A stretch of DNA of 64,000 bases from an uncultured Phascolarctobacterium sp. (GCF_934190775.1 NZ_CAKPTG010000001.1:124001-188000), one strand, 5' to 3'; counted from the first letter of the stretch, positions 54,454-63,418 are shown. Notes: generated from the sequence alone by a model not told the origin. Translations and numbers: made by a program.

Positions 54454-54885
54454 TTATGCCTTTTTATCCAGCATCTGCTCCAGTGTATGCCAGCCAAGCA
54501 CAGCGCATTTTACACGCGCCGGCATGTGGGATACGTCCTGCAGCACACCTGCTTCCTCCAGCTCGTCAATCTCTTCCTCGCTGGCAGTGCCCTTGATCAT
54601 GCGCAGGAAGATATCTGCAAGGCGCAAAGCCTCTTCTTCGCTCTTGCCGATAACCAGGTCCAACATCATATCAGCGCTGGCCTGGCTGATTGCACAGCCG
54701 CTGCCCTGAAAGGCACCGTCGACAACCACACCGTCGGCAAGCTTCAGCTTCATGGTGATATCATCACCGCAGCTGGGATTATATCCGCGCATCTCTACGT
54801 CTGCGTCAGGCAAATCATGCTTATGACCGGGATGCATATTGTGGTCGATTAAAATTTCGTTATAAAAGGCTCTATTATCTGCCAT
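54454..54885 (-). CDS. sufU: SufU iron-sulfur scaffold / sulfur-transfer protein
   Basis: A 143-residue zinc-binding protein that takes sulfur from SufS. The cysteine sites are in YNPSCGDDI, GSGCAISQAS and VKCAVLGWHTLE. It overlaps the sufS stop by 11 bases and ends the suf operon, the usual firmicute order. Confidence 0.95.
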   Translation of the reverse strand: MADNRAFYNEILIDHNMHPGHKHDLPDADVEMRGYNPSCGDDITMKLKLADGVVVDGAFQGSGCAISQASADMMLDLVIGKSEEEALRLADIFLRMIKGTASEEEIDELEEAGVLQDVSHMPARVKCAVLGWHTLEQMLDKKA

Positions 54886-56110
54886 AGCCCATTCTCTCCC
54901 TTATTGTAGACAAGCTGTTGATAAAGCGCTCTACATCTGCTGCCGAATTGTAGAAGGCCAGGCTTGCACGGGCAGTTGCACCAGTGCAAAGGTGGTCCAG
55001 CAGCGGTTGAGCGCAATGATTGCCGGCACGTACATTTACGCCGTCAGCATCAAGGATTGCAGCGATATCATGCGGGTGCACACCTTCTACCGTAAAGGTA
55101 AGAATACCCTTGTGCTCCTCTGCAGTTTTGCCGCCGATAATATGCACACCGGGAATCTTCTGCATAGCATCAAACGCCAATTTCGTCAGCGCTGCTTCGC
55201 GCGCTTCGATTACCTCAAAGCCAATGCTGTTGATGTATTCGATAGCTGCATGCAGTCCGGCAGCACCGGCAGCATTTACCGTGCCAGCTTCAAACTTGTG
55301 CGGCAACGGCGCATATTCCTGACCGTCACGGCTTACAAAGCTGATCATCTCGCCACCGCTCAGGAACGGAGGCATAGCCTCCAGCAATTCCTTCTTGCCG
55401 TACAGCACACCGATGCCCATAGGTCCGAGCATCTTGTGACCGCTGAAGGCAAGAAAATCAGCGTCCATTTTCTGCACATCAATCGCCATATGCGGTGCGC
55501 TCTGCGCTGCGTCAATCACAGCAACAGCGCCAACCTTATGCGCAGCACTGATAGCCTTGGCAATCGGGTTCAAGCGTCCCAAAACGTTGGAAACCTCTGC
55601 CATTGCTACGATTTTAGTTTTTTCGGTTACAGCAGCGTCAATAGCCTCATCGCTGATGCTGCCGTCAACAGCACATTCAATGTACTTTACTACAGCACCG
55701 GTCTGCTGCGCAACCATGCGCCAGGGCAGCATGTTGCTGTGATGCTCCATAATCGTGGTAACGATTTCATCACCGGGCTTAAGGTTAGCCAAACCGTAAC
55801 TATAAGCCACCAGGTTCAGGCTTTCTGTAGTATTGCGGGTGAAAATAATTTCCTGCTCGCTTTTGGCATTGATGAACTTCTGCACAGCAACGCGCGTATC
55901 TTCATAAATGTCGGTTGCCTGCATAGCCAGGTCATACAAGCCACGCAGCGGATTGGCATTGTGCTTGAGATAAAAATCACGCTCTGCCTCAATAACGCAG
56001 GCAGGCTTTTGTGTGGTAGCAGAGTTGTCCAAATAAGCAACATCGTTAGCTGCCAGCAAAGGGAAATCCTTTTTATAATCAAAGGACAGTAAATCCTTAT
56101 CATTCACCAT
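54875..56110 (-). CDS. sufS: Cysteine desulfurase SufS
   Basis: A PLP enzyme, 411 residues, releasing sulfur from cysteine for Fe-S clusters. The PLP lysine is in FLAFSGHKMLGPMGIG, and the active cysteine loop is RAGNHCAQPLLDHL. It overlaps sufD at its start and sufU at its end, so it is translationally coupled to both. Confidence 0.96.
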   Translation of the reverse strand: MVNDKDLLSFDYKKDFPLLAANDVAYLDNSATTQKPACVIEAERDFYLKHNANPLRGLYDLAMQATDIYEDTRVAVQKFINAKSEQEIIFTRNTTESLNLVAYSYGLANLKPGDEIVTTIMEHHSNMLPWRMVAQQTGAVVKYIECAVDGSISDEAIDAAVTEKTKIVAMAEVSNVLGRLNPIAKAISAAHKVGAVAVIDAAQSAPHMAIDVQKMDADFLAFSGHKMLGPMGIGVLYGKKELLEAMPPFLSGGEMISFVSRDGQEYAPLPHKFEAGTVNAAGAAGLHAAIEYINSIGFEVIEAREAALTKLAFDAMQKIPGVHIIGGKTAEEHKGILTFTVEGVHPHDIAAILDADGVNVRAGNHCAQPLLDHLCTGATARASLAFYNSAADVERFINSLSTIRERMGYGR

Positions 56111-57203
56111 CTGCCATCACTCCTTCCAGATAACGCTGTACCAATTGTACAGTATCCTCGTCATCAATCTTACGGCACAGGGCATCAATCTTCGCCTTGG
56201 CCATCATATCAACAGCCTCCTGCTCACTGAAGCCGCGGCTGCACAAATAAAATAATAATTCGTCATCAAGCTTGCCGATGCTGGCGCCATGGTTGCCCTG
56301 TACGTCCTCCTCGCTACACAGAATCAGCGGGATCGTCTGGTTAACCACGTCGTCGCTCAACAGCAATACTGTTTCCTTCTCGTCACCAATCGCACCGGCG
56401 CTGCCGTTTTTGAAATCAATAGTGCCACGGTAAATTTTCTTGGCACCACCCTGCAGCACACCGTCCGCAGTCATTTCGCAGGTAGTCTTTTTGCCGTAAT
56501 GGTTGGCAATAAAGTTCATGTCCACAGTCTGTCCATGGCGGCCGTAGTAGCCAATCGCAGCCTTGAAATCACTGTTTTCACCAAGAAGCTCCGTGCGTGC
56601 GCCGTTGTAGATTTTATCTGCACCCAACTGGATTTGCAGAAGCTCAAAGGCAGCATTTGTGCCAAGCTCACTGCCAACGTCGTTGATATGCAGGAAATCT
56701 CTGCCTAAAAGCTGCACCTGCACCAGCTTAACCTTAGCGCCGGCAGCTACGTCTATCTTAGTCTGAATGCTGGCCTGACCTTTAGCCTGCGCTGTAGAGA
56801 TATAGGTCATCAGCACAGTAACCTCACTGCCGGGCTTAGCTTCAATTTCAATCTGATTATAGCAGCTTGTATTATCGGCATAACGCAGAGTAACAGCAGC
56901 TACGCTCTTGCCTGCATCAGCAACAAGACGCAGCTTGTGGCCCTCGCCTAGACTGCTCATTGCTTCACCGACACCGCCTGCTATTTTGGCAAAATCAGTG
57001 CCATGTACTGCGCACTGTGCCTTTTCGCTACAGCCGCAGCAATTGCTGCCCTTGCTTTTATTCAGGCAAACGCTGCCCTCCAAAGCTACACGCGGTTCAC
57101 AGCTATCCTGCGGCAGTTCTAAGCCGGCCAGCTTTGTTTCATTCATTTTTAACCTGTTCCAGGTCGGAGCAGGCAACTGATTAATCACTAATTCTTCTAT
57201 CAT
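56100..57203 (-). CDS. sufD: SufD-like Fe-S assembly protein
   Basis: A 367-residue beta-helix partner of SufB in the SufBC2D scaffold, with core motifs GHRGKTVD-type RHGQTVDMNFIANH and the late GEVDDELLFYLCSRG-type segment KLDDELLFYLCSRGFSEQEA. It has an additional N-terminal cysteine group (NCCGCSEKAQC) not usual in SufD. It lies between sufB and sufS. Confidence 0.92.
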   Translation of the reverse strand: MIEELVINQLPAPTWNRLKMNETKLAGLELPQDSCEPRVALEGSVCLNKSKGSNCCGCSEKAQCAVHGTDFAKIAGGVGEAMSSLGEGHKLRLVADAGKSVAAVTLRYADNTSCYNQIEIEAKPGSEVTVLMTYISTAQAKGQASIQTKIDVAAGAKVKLVQVQLLGRDFLHINDVGSELGTNAAFELLQIQLGADKIYNGARTELLGENSDFKAAIGYYGRHGQTVDMNFIANHYGKKTTCEMTADGVLQGGAKKIYRGTIDFKNGSAGAIGDEKETVLLLSDDVVNQTIPLILCSEEDVQGNHGASIGKLDDELLFYLCSRGFSEQEAVDMMAKAKIDALCRKIDDEDTVQLVQRYLEGVMADGE

Positions 57204-57214
57204 GCTGCTCCTCC

Positions 57215-58621
57215 TTAACCTATACTGCCTTGCATTTCCAGGCGAATAAGGTTGTTCATCTCAACAGCGTACTCCAGCGGCAATTCCTTGGAAACATTAT
57301 CCGCAAAGCCGCTGACAATCATCGCTCTTGCTTCTTCCTCGCTGATACCGCGGCTCATCAGGTAGAACACCGCATCATCGCTGATACGGCCGATTTTTGC
57401 CTCATGTCCGATATCCGCGTCGGCAGTACGCACATCAATAGCGGGAATGGTATCGGAACGGGAAATATTATCCAGCATCAGGCTTTGGCAGGAAACAGAA
57501 GATTTGGCCTGCTTAGCCTTATTGGTAACAACTACACTGCTGCGGAAGGTACTGATGCCGCCGCTCTTGGAAATAGAGCGTGTGTTGACAATGCTGGTAG
57601 TTTTCGGTGCATTGTGTACAACCTTGCAGCCTGTATCCAGATTCTGGCTGTGACCGGCAAAGGTTACGCCCGTAAATTCACTGTGCGCGCCGATGCCGTT
57701 CAAAATACTCATCGGATAGAGATAGGAAACGTGGGAACCGAAGGAGCCGGAAACCCATTCAATAGTACCGCCCTCTTCAACCAAGGCACGCTTGGTATTA
57801 AGGTTATACATATTCTTCGACCAGTTTTCAATCGTAGAATAACGCAGCTTAGCATTTTTGCCGATAAACAGCTCAACGCAGCCTGCATGCAGATTAGCAA
57901 CGTTATATTTCGGTGCGCTGCAGCCTTCGATAAAGTGCAGGTCTGCGCCCTCGTCAACAATAATCAGCGTATGCTCAAACTGGCCTGCGCCCTTTGCGTT
58001 TAAGCGGAAATAGGATTGCAGCGGAATCGCCACGCTTACTCCCTTCGGTACATAAACAAAGGAACCGCCGGACCACACTGCGCCATGCAATGCAGCAAAT
58101 TTATGGTCGGTAGGAGGCACCAGCTTCATAAAATGCTCATGCACCATCTCCGCATACGGTCCATTCAAGGCGCTTTCCATATCAGTATAAATAACGCCCT
58201 GCTCTTCTACCTCTTTACGCACATTATGATATACTACCTCGGAATCATACTGCGCGCCTACACCTGCCAGGCTGCTCTGCTCTGCCTGGGGAATACCCAG
58301 ACGATCAAAGGTATCCTTAATATCTTCGGGAACATCCTCCCATTTACCCTGCATGTTCGTATTCGGACGTACATAGGTAACGATGTTATCCATATTCAGA
58401 CCGTCAATCGAAGGTCCCCAGTTCGGCACCTGCAGCTTATTATAAATATCCAGGGATTTCAGACGGAATTCCAGCATCCATTCCGGATCATGCTTTTCGC
58501 GAGAAATTTTTTCAACAATCTCACGTGTCAGGCCTTCCTGAATGCGGTAAGCGTCCTTATCCTCGTTACGGAAGTCGTAAAGACTTCTGTCTATATCATC
58601 AACATAGGTTTTTTCTTCCAT
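57215..58621 (-). CDS. sufB: Fe-S cluster scaffold SufB
   Basis: The 468-residue main scaffold subunit for building Fe-S clusters with SufC and SufD. ALHGAVWSGGSFVYVPKGV and the C-terminal SRGISEEEARAMIVSGF are family hallmarks. It follows sufC by 14 bases. Confidence 0.97.
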   Translation of the reverse strand: MEEKTYVDDIDRSLYDFRNEDKDAYRIQEGLTREIVEKISREKHDPEWMLEFRLKSLDIYNKLQVPNWGPSIDGLNMDNIVTYVRPNTNMQGKWEDVPEDIKDTFDRLGIPQAEQSSLAGVGAQYDSEVVYHNVRKEVEEQGVIYTDMESALNGPYAEMVHEHFMKLVPPTDHKFAALHGAVWSGGSFVYVPKGVSVAIPLQSYFRLNAKGAGQFEHTLIIVDEGADLHFIEGCSAPKYNVANLHAGCVELFIGKNAKLRYSTIENWSKNMYNLNTKRALVEEGGTIEWVSGSFGSHVSYLYPMSILNGIGAHSEFTGVTFAGHSQNLDTGCKVVHNAPKTTSIVNTRSISKSGGISTFRSSVVVTNKAKQAKSSVSCQSLMLDNISRSDTIPAIDVRTADADIGHEAKIGRISDDAVFYLMSRGISEEEARAMIVSGFADNVSKELPLEYAVEMNNLIRLEMQGSIG

Positions 58622-58635
58622 ATTTTCCCCACCAG

Positions 58636-59388
58636 TTATTCCTTATTCTGCAAAAACTTTTCAAAGCCATTTTTGCTGACTTCGTCAACCAGCTCCGGAC
58701 CGGCATTTTTGATAATTTGTCCCTGAGCCAGAATATGAGTGTGGTCAACATGCAGTGCATCCAGGATTTTAGTATTATGAGTGATAATCAGCAATGCTCC
58801 CTGACGATGCTCCTGGAAGGTTTTAATGCCCTGAGAAACAATCTTCACTGCGTCAACGTCCAGACCGCTGTCTGTTTCGTCCAAAATTGCCAGCTTAGGG
58901 TTCAGCATCAAAAGCTGCAGGATTTCTGCTTTCTTCTTTTCGCCGCCGCTGAAGCCGGTGTTCAGATCGCGCTCGGCATATTTGCTGTCCATCTGCAGCA
59001 AAGCCATTGCCTGACGCAGCTCCTTACGGAAATCCCAGGCCTTGATGCGTACACCGCGTTGCTGCTCCAAAGCAGTTTTCAAGAAGCTGCTCAGGCTGAT
59101 GCCGGGAACCTCCAGCGGATTCTGGAAGGAAAGGAACAAGCCTGCCTTAGCACGTTTATCTACGGCAAGTTTGGTAATGTCTTCGCCGGCAAAATTAATG
59201 CTGCCGTCCTTTACGGTATATTTAGGATTGCCCATCAGCGCATAACCAAGAGTGGATTTGCCTGCGCCGTTAGGTCCCATAAGCACATGGGTTTCACCAG
59301 GCTTAATATCAAGATTAATATTGTGCAGAATCTCTTTGTCTTCTACATTGACTACGAGATTCCTTACCTCTAATAAATTCTCTGCCAT
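58636..59388 (-). CDS. sufC: Fe-S assembly ATPase SufC
   Basis: An ABC-type ATPase driving the SufBCD scaffold; 250 residues. Walker A GPNGAGKSTLG, signature FSGGEKKKAE, Walker B LAILDETDSGLD. First gene of sufCBDSU. TAAATATGGCAG-type start with GGAGGATAAAT ribosome site. Confidence 0.97.
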   Translation of the reverse strand: MAENLLEVRNLVVNVEDKEILHNINLDIKPGETHVLMGPNGAGKSTLGYALMGNPKYTVKDGSINFAGEDITKLAVDKRAKAGLFLSFQNPLEVPGISLSSFLKTALEQQRGVRIKAWDFRKELRQAMALLQMDSKYAERDLNTGFSGGEKKKAEILQLLMLNPKLAILDETDSGLDVDAVKIVSQGIKTFQEHRQGALLIITHNTKILDALHVDHTHILAQGQIIKNAGPELVDEVSKNGFEKFLQNKE

Positions 59389-59629
59389 ATTTATCCTCCA
59401 ATCGAAGCAATTGAGAAGAACTGCTTCTCAAAATTTTAATTCCCACATTTCTAGTATGAATTCCATAACCTATTATAAAATTATTTTTCACACTATGCAA
59501 GCACTAAGCGCAAAATCCGCCTACAATTTGCAAATATTTTGCAATGCTGCGCACCAAAATTTCTTTGTAACAGCATTCTTCTTATTATATAATATTTTTA
59601 GAAAAAATTATAGTGAGGTGCGAAAAATT

Positions 59630-59833
59630 ATGGCTAAAACCGCAAAATTCACTGTCTACGAAAAACTTTCCAAAAAACAACGCCGCGAAATTGATAATGC
59701 AAAGCGTGGCAGCTGGGGTTTAGTTAAACCAATCACCAAGGTTAAGCCCTCCGGCAAGCTCTACAAACGCTCCAAAGCAAAACAGGATGTGCAGGCATAT
59801 TCATCAGCTTGTACATCCTGTTTTGCTTTGTAA
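59630..59833 (+). CDS. Small basic protein, C-terminus inside a hairpin
   Basis: A 67-residue lysine-rich protein starting MAKTAKFTVYEKLSKKQRRE, with GTGAGGTG as ribosome site. Residues up to about 50 look like a real small nucleic-acid-type protein; the last 17 are encoded by a 17-base perfect inverted repeat and its loop (59774-59829). No family is recognised. Either the gene genuinely reads through its terminator, or a stop was lost when the hairpin arrived. Confidence 0.6.
   Translation: MAKTAKFTVYEKLSKKQRREIDNAKRGSWGLVKPITKVKPSGKLYKRSKAKQDVQAYSSACTSCFAL
59774..59829 (+). terminator. Long inverted repeat at the end of the small basic gene
   Basis: AAAGCAAAACAGGATGT and ACATCCTGTTTTGCTTT are exact complements around 22 bases. 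The tail is GTAATTT, weakly T-rich, so terminator activity is uncertain. Confidence 0.5.
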
Positions 59834-59889
59834 TTTAAAATTGCTCAGCGACCACCAGCAAAGCTACAAATAAAAAACACCATACAACG

Positions 59890-59921
59890 AAAAAAAGCAC
59901 TTCATTTACATGAAGTGCTGA
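59890..59921 (-). terminator. Terminator of the tRNA cluster
   Basis: AGCACTTCA and TGAAGTGCT pair around a 6-base loop, followed by seven T on the minus strand, just after tRNA-Val. Confidence 0.85.
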
Positions 59922-59928
59922 ATTTACG

Positions 59929-60004
59929 TGGTGGGCGCTAACGGGATCGAACCGCTGACATTCTGCTTGTAAGGCAGACGCTCTCCCAGCTGAGCTAAGC
60001 GCCC
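59929..60004 (-). tRNA. tRNA-Val (UAC)
   Basis: A 76-base cloverleaf: acceptor GGGCGCT with AGCGCCC, D-arm GCTCAGCTGGGAGAGC, anticodon TAC in CTTACAAG, T-arm GGTTCGATCC and encoded CCA. Third of three tRNAs in a row. Confidence 0.96.
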
Positions 60005-60009
60005 GAAAA

Positions 60010-60084
60010 TGGTGACCGGTGGGGGAATCGAACCCCCGATACCGCCGTGAAAGGGCGGTGTCTTAACCGCTTGACCAACCGGCC
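60010..60084 (-). tRNA. tRNA-Glu (UUC)
   Basis: A 75-base cloverleaf: acceptor GGCCGGT with ACCGGTC (one G-U pair), anticodon TTC in CTTTCAC, T-arm GGGTTCGATTCCC and encoded CCA. Confidence 0.96.
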
Positions 60085-60087
60085 AGG

Positions 60088-60163
60088 TGGCTCCCCGAGT
60101 AGGACTCGAACCTACGACGCCCTGATTAACAGTCAGGTGTTCTACCGGCTGAACTATCGGGGA
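60088..60163 (-). tRNA. tRNA-Asn (GUU)
   Basis: A 76-base cloverleaf: acceptor TCCCCGA with TCGGGGA, anticodon GTT in CTGTTAA, T-arm AGGTTCGAGTCCT and encoded CCA. First of the minus-strand cluster. Confidence 0.96.
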
Positions 60164-60332
60164 ATATTTTGTGATGTTTTGTATTGCTCAACATCACGAG
60201 TGTTATTATACTAAGTCCACACGCATTTGTCAACACTTTTTTTGAACTTTTTTATGATTTTTTCAGAAAAAGTTTTTCAAAGTTGCCGAGTCGCTTTGCT
60301 TAAGCAGCAAAAATCGCTCAACCATGCGTATT

Positions 60333-60797
60333 TCAGGCTTTTACCTTAACTACGATTTTTTGTACGTTGCTGGCGATTTTTTCTACAGAACAATTAGGTC
60401 TGTGCAATTCCCATGGGAAAAAAATAGCAAAATCACCGGAATTTAATACTGCGCAATTCTTCTCCTGCGGGTCAGCATAAAAAATTACATCTTCTTTTTC
60501 TGCTTTATTTTCTGTTTCTACACAATCAGCTGTCAGCGGTGTATACCAAATTGCTTCCTCACCGCGAGCAACAAACTGTACATCAATATAATCGTTGTGC
60601 TTTTCCGGACGGCGTTCAGCCTTAGGCTCGGTATCATATGTATTGACGCGGGCAAAAACATTACGTCCGTCAATTTCATATTCTCCGTTTTCTACCTTGC
60701 TGAAATCAGTCGCAGCAACGTAAGCCAAAGCTTTTTGCAAACGCTCGCTTACATACGGCAGAAGCTTTTCAATATCATTTTTATTTCCTTGCAGCAT
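60333..60797 (-). CDS. YhcH/YjgK/YiaL family protein
   Basis: A 154-residue cupin-like protein. HNDYIDVQFVARGEEAIWY, FYADPQEKNCAVLNSGDFAIFF and PWELHRPN are family segments with histidine and acidic metal ligands. Members are linked to sugar acid or sialic acid metabolism and biofilm control, with no settled reaction. GAGGAGG precedes the ATG. It is a single gene, divergent from the antitoxin RNA promoter. Confidence 0.92.
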   Translation of the reverse strand: MLQGNKNDIEKLLPYVSERLQKALAYVAATDFSKVENGEYEIDGRNVFARVNTYDTEPKAERRPEKHNDYIDVQFVARGEEAIWYTPLTADCVETENKAEKEDVIFYADPQEKNCAVLNSGDFAIFFPWELHRPNCSVEKIASNVQKIVVKVKA

Positions 60798-60818
60798 AAT
60801 TATTTTCCTCCTCTATCG

Positions 60819-60847
60819 TTGACGAAAGCATTGTTGATTGTTATAAT
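60819..60847 (+). promoter_or_regulatory. Promoter of the antisense RNA
   Basis: TTGACG (60819-60824) and TATAAT (60842-60847) with a 17-base spacer; no plus-strand gene follows for 260 bases. Confidence 0.7.
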
Positions 60848-60853
60848 GTATAT

Positions 60854-60946
60854 AGGTTGGTCTGACGATTGAGCCCGTCAGCTCTTCCCAATTAATTCTT
60901 TAAGTTAAGAAAAGGCTGGCTTGCTTTAGTCGGTCTTTTTCTTTTT
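60854..60946 (+). ncRNA. Putative antitoxin RNA of a type I toxin-antitoxin pair
   Basis: An RNA of about 90 bases from the promoter above to a terminator (GGCTGGC 60914-60920 with GTCGGTC 60929-60935, then a T-rich tail). It carries a hairpin CTGACG..CGTCAG near its start. It converges on, and would overlap, the 3' part of the toxin mRNA, the layout of txpA/ratA-type systems. Ends are inferred. Confidence 0.6.
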
Positions 60947-60954
60947 ATGTAATG

Positions 60955-61032
60955 TTACTTACACGCCAAGATAATGGTCGCAACAAGAATGCCGAAAGCA
61001 ATCATAAGACTTAAGGCTTCGTACACTCGCAT
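60955..61032 (-). CDS. Putative holin-like toxin peptide (25 aa), type I toxin
   Basis: A 25-residue peptide starting MRVYEALSLMIAFGILVATI and ending ILACK: a short charged head, one membrane helix and a lysine end. MxVYEALxLMIAFxxLV is the signature of the putative holin-like toxin family of firmicutes. GGGAGG stands eight bases before the ATG, and an extended -10 (TGGTATAAT, 61081-61089) gives a 40-base leader. Such peptides damage the cell membrane when the antisense RNA is lost. Confidence 0.75.
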   Translation of the reverse strand: MRVYEALSLMIAFGILVATIILACK

Positions 61033-61080
61033 AGCTCCCACCTCCCTTGAGTGGCAGCCGACGTTCGTCAGACCATTATC

Positions 61081-61089
61081 ATTATACCA
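61081..61089 (-). promoter_or_regulatory. Toxin promoter, extended -10
   Basis: Minus-strand TGGTATAAT, an extended -10 without a good -35. The transcript would begin near GGTCTGACGA (61074-61065), the same sequence that begins the antisense RNA (60859-60868). Confidence 0.55.
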
Positions 61090-61116
61090 AAACTAAACTA
61101 ATAAAGCGAGGTTTTT

Positions 61117-62673
61117 ATGAGCTACTTAAATGTCACCAATGTTTCCCACTCCTTTGGCGGCCGCCAGATTTTAGAAAACGTTTCCTTTAAGCTCCTGCGC
61201 GGTGAACACGTAGGTCTTGTCGGCGCAAACGGCGAAGGCAAATCCACCTTTTTGAATATCGTAACCGGTCACGTACTGCCTGACGAAGGTAAGGTTGAAT
61301 GGCCCGGTAAAGTCACCGTCGGTTATCTGGATCAGCAAAGTACCCTGGAAAAGGGCATGACCATCCGCGAAGTTCTGCGCACTGCTTTTGACGGCATGTA
61401 TGCTATGGAGCAGCAAATGCTGGAGCTCTACGATAAAATGGGCGATGCTTCTCCCGAAGAGCTTGATAAAATGATGAATACCGTCGGTGAAATCCAGTCT
61501 GAACTGGAGCACAGCGGTTTCTATTCTCTGGACAGCAAAATCGAAGAATTTGCCAATGGCCTCGGTCTTGGCAACATCGGTCTGGATAAAGACGTCAGCG
61601 AGCTTTCCGGCGGTCAGCGCAGCAAGGTTCTGCTGACTAAGCTGCTGCTGCAGAACTCCCAAATTTTGCTGCTGGACGAGCCCACCAACTATCTGGACGT
61701 TGAGCATATCGAATGGCTCACCAAGTTCCTGCAGAACTATGAGCATGCCTTTATTCTGATTTCCCATGACATTCCCTTCCTCAACAAGGTTGTCAATGTT
61801 ATCTATCATCTGGAAAATTGCGAGCTTACCCGTTACAGCGGTGACTACGATAAATTCCAGGAAATGTATGCCATCTATCAATCACAGAAGGCTGCAGCCT
61901 ACGAGCGTCAACAGCAGGAGGTTGCTAAGCTGGAGGACTTCATCGCCCGCAACAAAGCTCGCGTTGCTACCACCAACATGGCCAAAAGCCGTCAGCGCAA
62001 GCTGGATAAGATGGAAATGATTGAAAAACCGCGTGAAAAGCTGAAGCCGACCTTCAAATTCACCGAAGCACGCACCCCCAGCCGCTTCATCGTAGAGGCG
62101 AAGGATTTGGTACTCGGTTACGACAGCCCGCTCACCAGACCTGTTACCTTTAATCTGGAGCGTGGACAAAAAATTGCTATCCGCGGTGTCAATGGCTTAG
62201 GTAAAACCACCCTGCTGAAGACCATTTTAGGTATCATTCCGCCTGTCAGCGGCAAGGTTGAGCTGGGTGAATTTCTGGAGCCGGGCTATTTTGAGCAGGA
62301 GGAACGCGAAAAGAACGAAAACACTGCTCTCGATGATGTTTGGAACGAATATCCCGGCCTGACCAACTACGAGGTGCGTGCTGCACTTGCAGGCTGTGGC
62401 CTGACCAACGAGCACATCACCAGTAAGGTTTTCGTCCTCAGCGGCGGCGAAGCTGCCAAAGTACGTCTTTGCAAGCTGATGCTTAAAGATGTCAACTGGC
62501 TGGTACTAGACGAACCTACCAACCATCTTGATGTTGACGCTAAAGACGAGCTGAAGCGTGCGCTGAAGGAATTCAAGGGCAGCGTTCTGCTTGTTTCCCA
62601 CGAACCGGAATTCTACGAAGACTGGGTAGATAAGGTTTGGAACATCGAAGACTGGACCACTAAGATTATTTAA
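61117..62673 (+). CDS. ABC-F family ATP-binding protein
   Basis: A 518-residue soluble protein with two ABC domains and no membrane part. First domain: Walker A GANGEGKST, signature LSGGQRSKVLL; linker of about 80 charged residues; second domain: Walker A GVNGLGKTT, signature LSGGEAAKVRL, Walker B LVLDEPTNHLD. ABC-F proteins act on ribosomes, as translation factors or for antibiotic protection; this one resembles the translation-factor type (Uup/EttA-like), but the subgroup cannot be fixed. Confidence 0.9.
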   Translation: MSYLNVTNVSHSFGGRQILENVSFKLLRGEHVGLVGANGEGKSTFLNIVTGHVLPDEGKVEWPGKVTVGYLDQQSTLEKGMTIREVLRTAFDGMYAMEQQMLELYDKMGDASPEELDKMMNTVGEIQSELEHSGFYSLDSKIEEFANGLGLGNIGLDKDVSELSGGQRSKVLLTKLLLQNSQILLLDEPTNYLDVEHIEWLTKFLQNYEHAFILISHDIPFLNKVVNVIYHLENCELTRYSGDYDKFQEMYAIYQSQKAAAYERQQQEVAKLEDFIARNKARVATTNMAKSRQRKLDKMEMIEKPREKLKPTFKFTEARTPSRFIVEAKDLVLGYDSPLTRPVTFNLERGQKIAIRGVNGLGKTTLLKTILGIIPPVSGKVELGEFLEPGYFEQEEREKNENTALDDVWNEYPGLTNYEVRAALAGCGLTNEHITSKVFVLSGGEAAKVRLCKLMLKDVNWLVLDEPTNHLDVDAKDELKRALKEFKGSVLLVSHEPEFYEDWVDKVWNIEDWTTKII

Positions 62674-62689
62674 TATCTTAAGCACACGA

Positions 62690-62736
62690 CAAAAAAGCGT
62701 TCTGCCGTAAAATTGCGGCAGAACGCTTTTTTTATT
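62690..62736. terminator. Bidirectional terminator
   Basis: AAAAAAGCGTTCTGCCG and CGGCAGAACGCTTTTTT pair around a short AT-rich loop, between convergent genes. Confidence 0.9.
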
Positions 62737-62752
62737 TGCAACAGCTTGCTTT

Positions 62753-63391
62753 TCAGCGTACACGTTTCTTAAAAATTTTAAACAGCTCCGGCTTTTCCTC
62801 AGACATAAATTCATAGCCTGGCGCCAAAAGTGCAGCACGCTCACGTGCTGCTTCCAAGTCATGAAACACGTCCCACTTAGAGGCCACCAGTTGCTTGCCG
62901 TACTGACGCAGCAAATACGCCGGATGGTAGGTAGCAATACAGTCAAAGCCCTGCTCCGTGCGGAACCACATGCCGCGGTCGCGCGTAATGCGCATATCGG
63001 GACGGCCCAGACAATGCAGCGCCACGCTGCCCAAGGCCACGATTACCTTCGGCTGAATAATCTCCAGCTCCCGCTGCAGCCACTGCTTAGCGCAAAAATC
63101 TGCTTCGGCAATATCCGGTGTACGGTTATTCTTCGGTCTGCATTTGATCACATTCGTGGTCAAGACTCTGTCACGCGTCATCTTGGCTGCCCACAGAGCC
63201 TTGTCCAGCAATTGACCGGAAGGTCCTATTAAAGGACAGCCGTAATCATCCTCGACCTGGCCGGGTCCCTCCCCTACAAAAACAATCGGGCTTTCGGGAT
63301 TACCATACCAGCCAACAGGAGCAATAGCATCATTACGCAAATGGCAGGCTTGGCATTGCGCCAGCTCCCCTTCTAATTCACTTAAATCCAT
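62753..63391 (-). CDS. Uracil-DNA glycosylase, family 4 type
   Basis: A 4Fe-4S uracil-DNA glycosylase of 212 residues. The first cluster cysteines are in CQACHLRND, the uracil site is in VGEGPGQVEDDYGCPLIGPSGQLLD, TNVIKCRPKNNRTPD holds a further ligand, and the catalytic loop is TYHPAYLLRQ. It removes uracil from DNA. ATG 63391 is eight bases after GGAGG; a GTG upstream has no ribosome site. Confidence 0.93.
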   Translation of the reverse strand: MDLSELEGELAQCQACHLRNDAIAPVGWYGNPESPIVFVGEGPGQVEDDYGCPLIGPSGQLLDKALWAAKMTRDRVLTTNVIKCRPKNNRTPDIAEADFCAKQWLQRELEIIQPKVIVALGSVALHCLGRPDMRITRDRGMWFRTEQGFDCIATYHPAYLLRQYGKQLVASKWDVFHDLEAARERAALLAPGYEFMSEEKPELFKIFKKRVR

Positions 63392-63418
63392 ATCCTTATC
63401 CTCCACTATTTCCGTATT

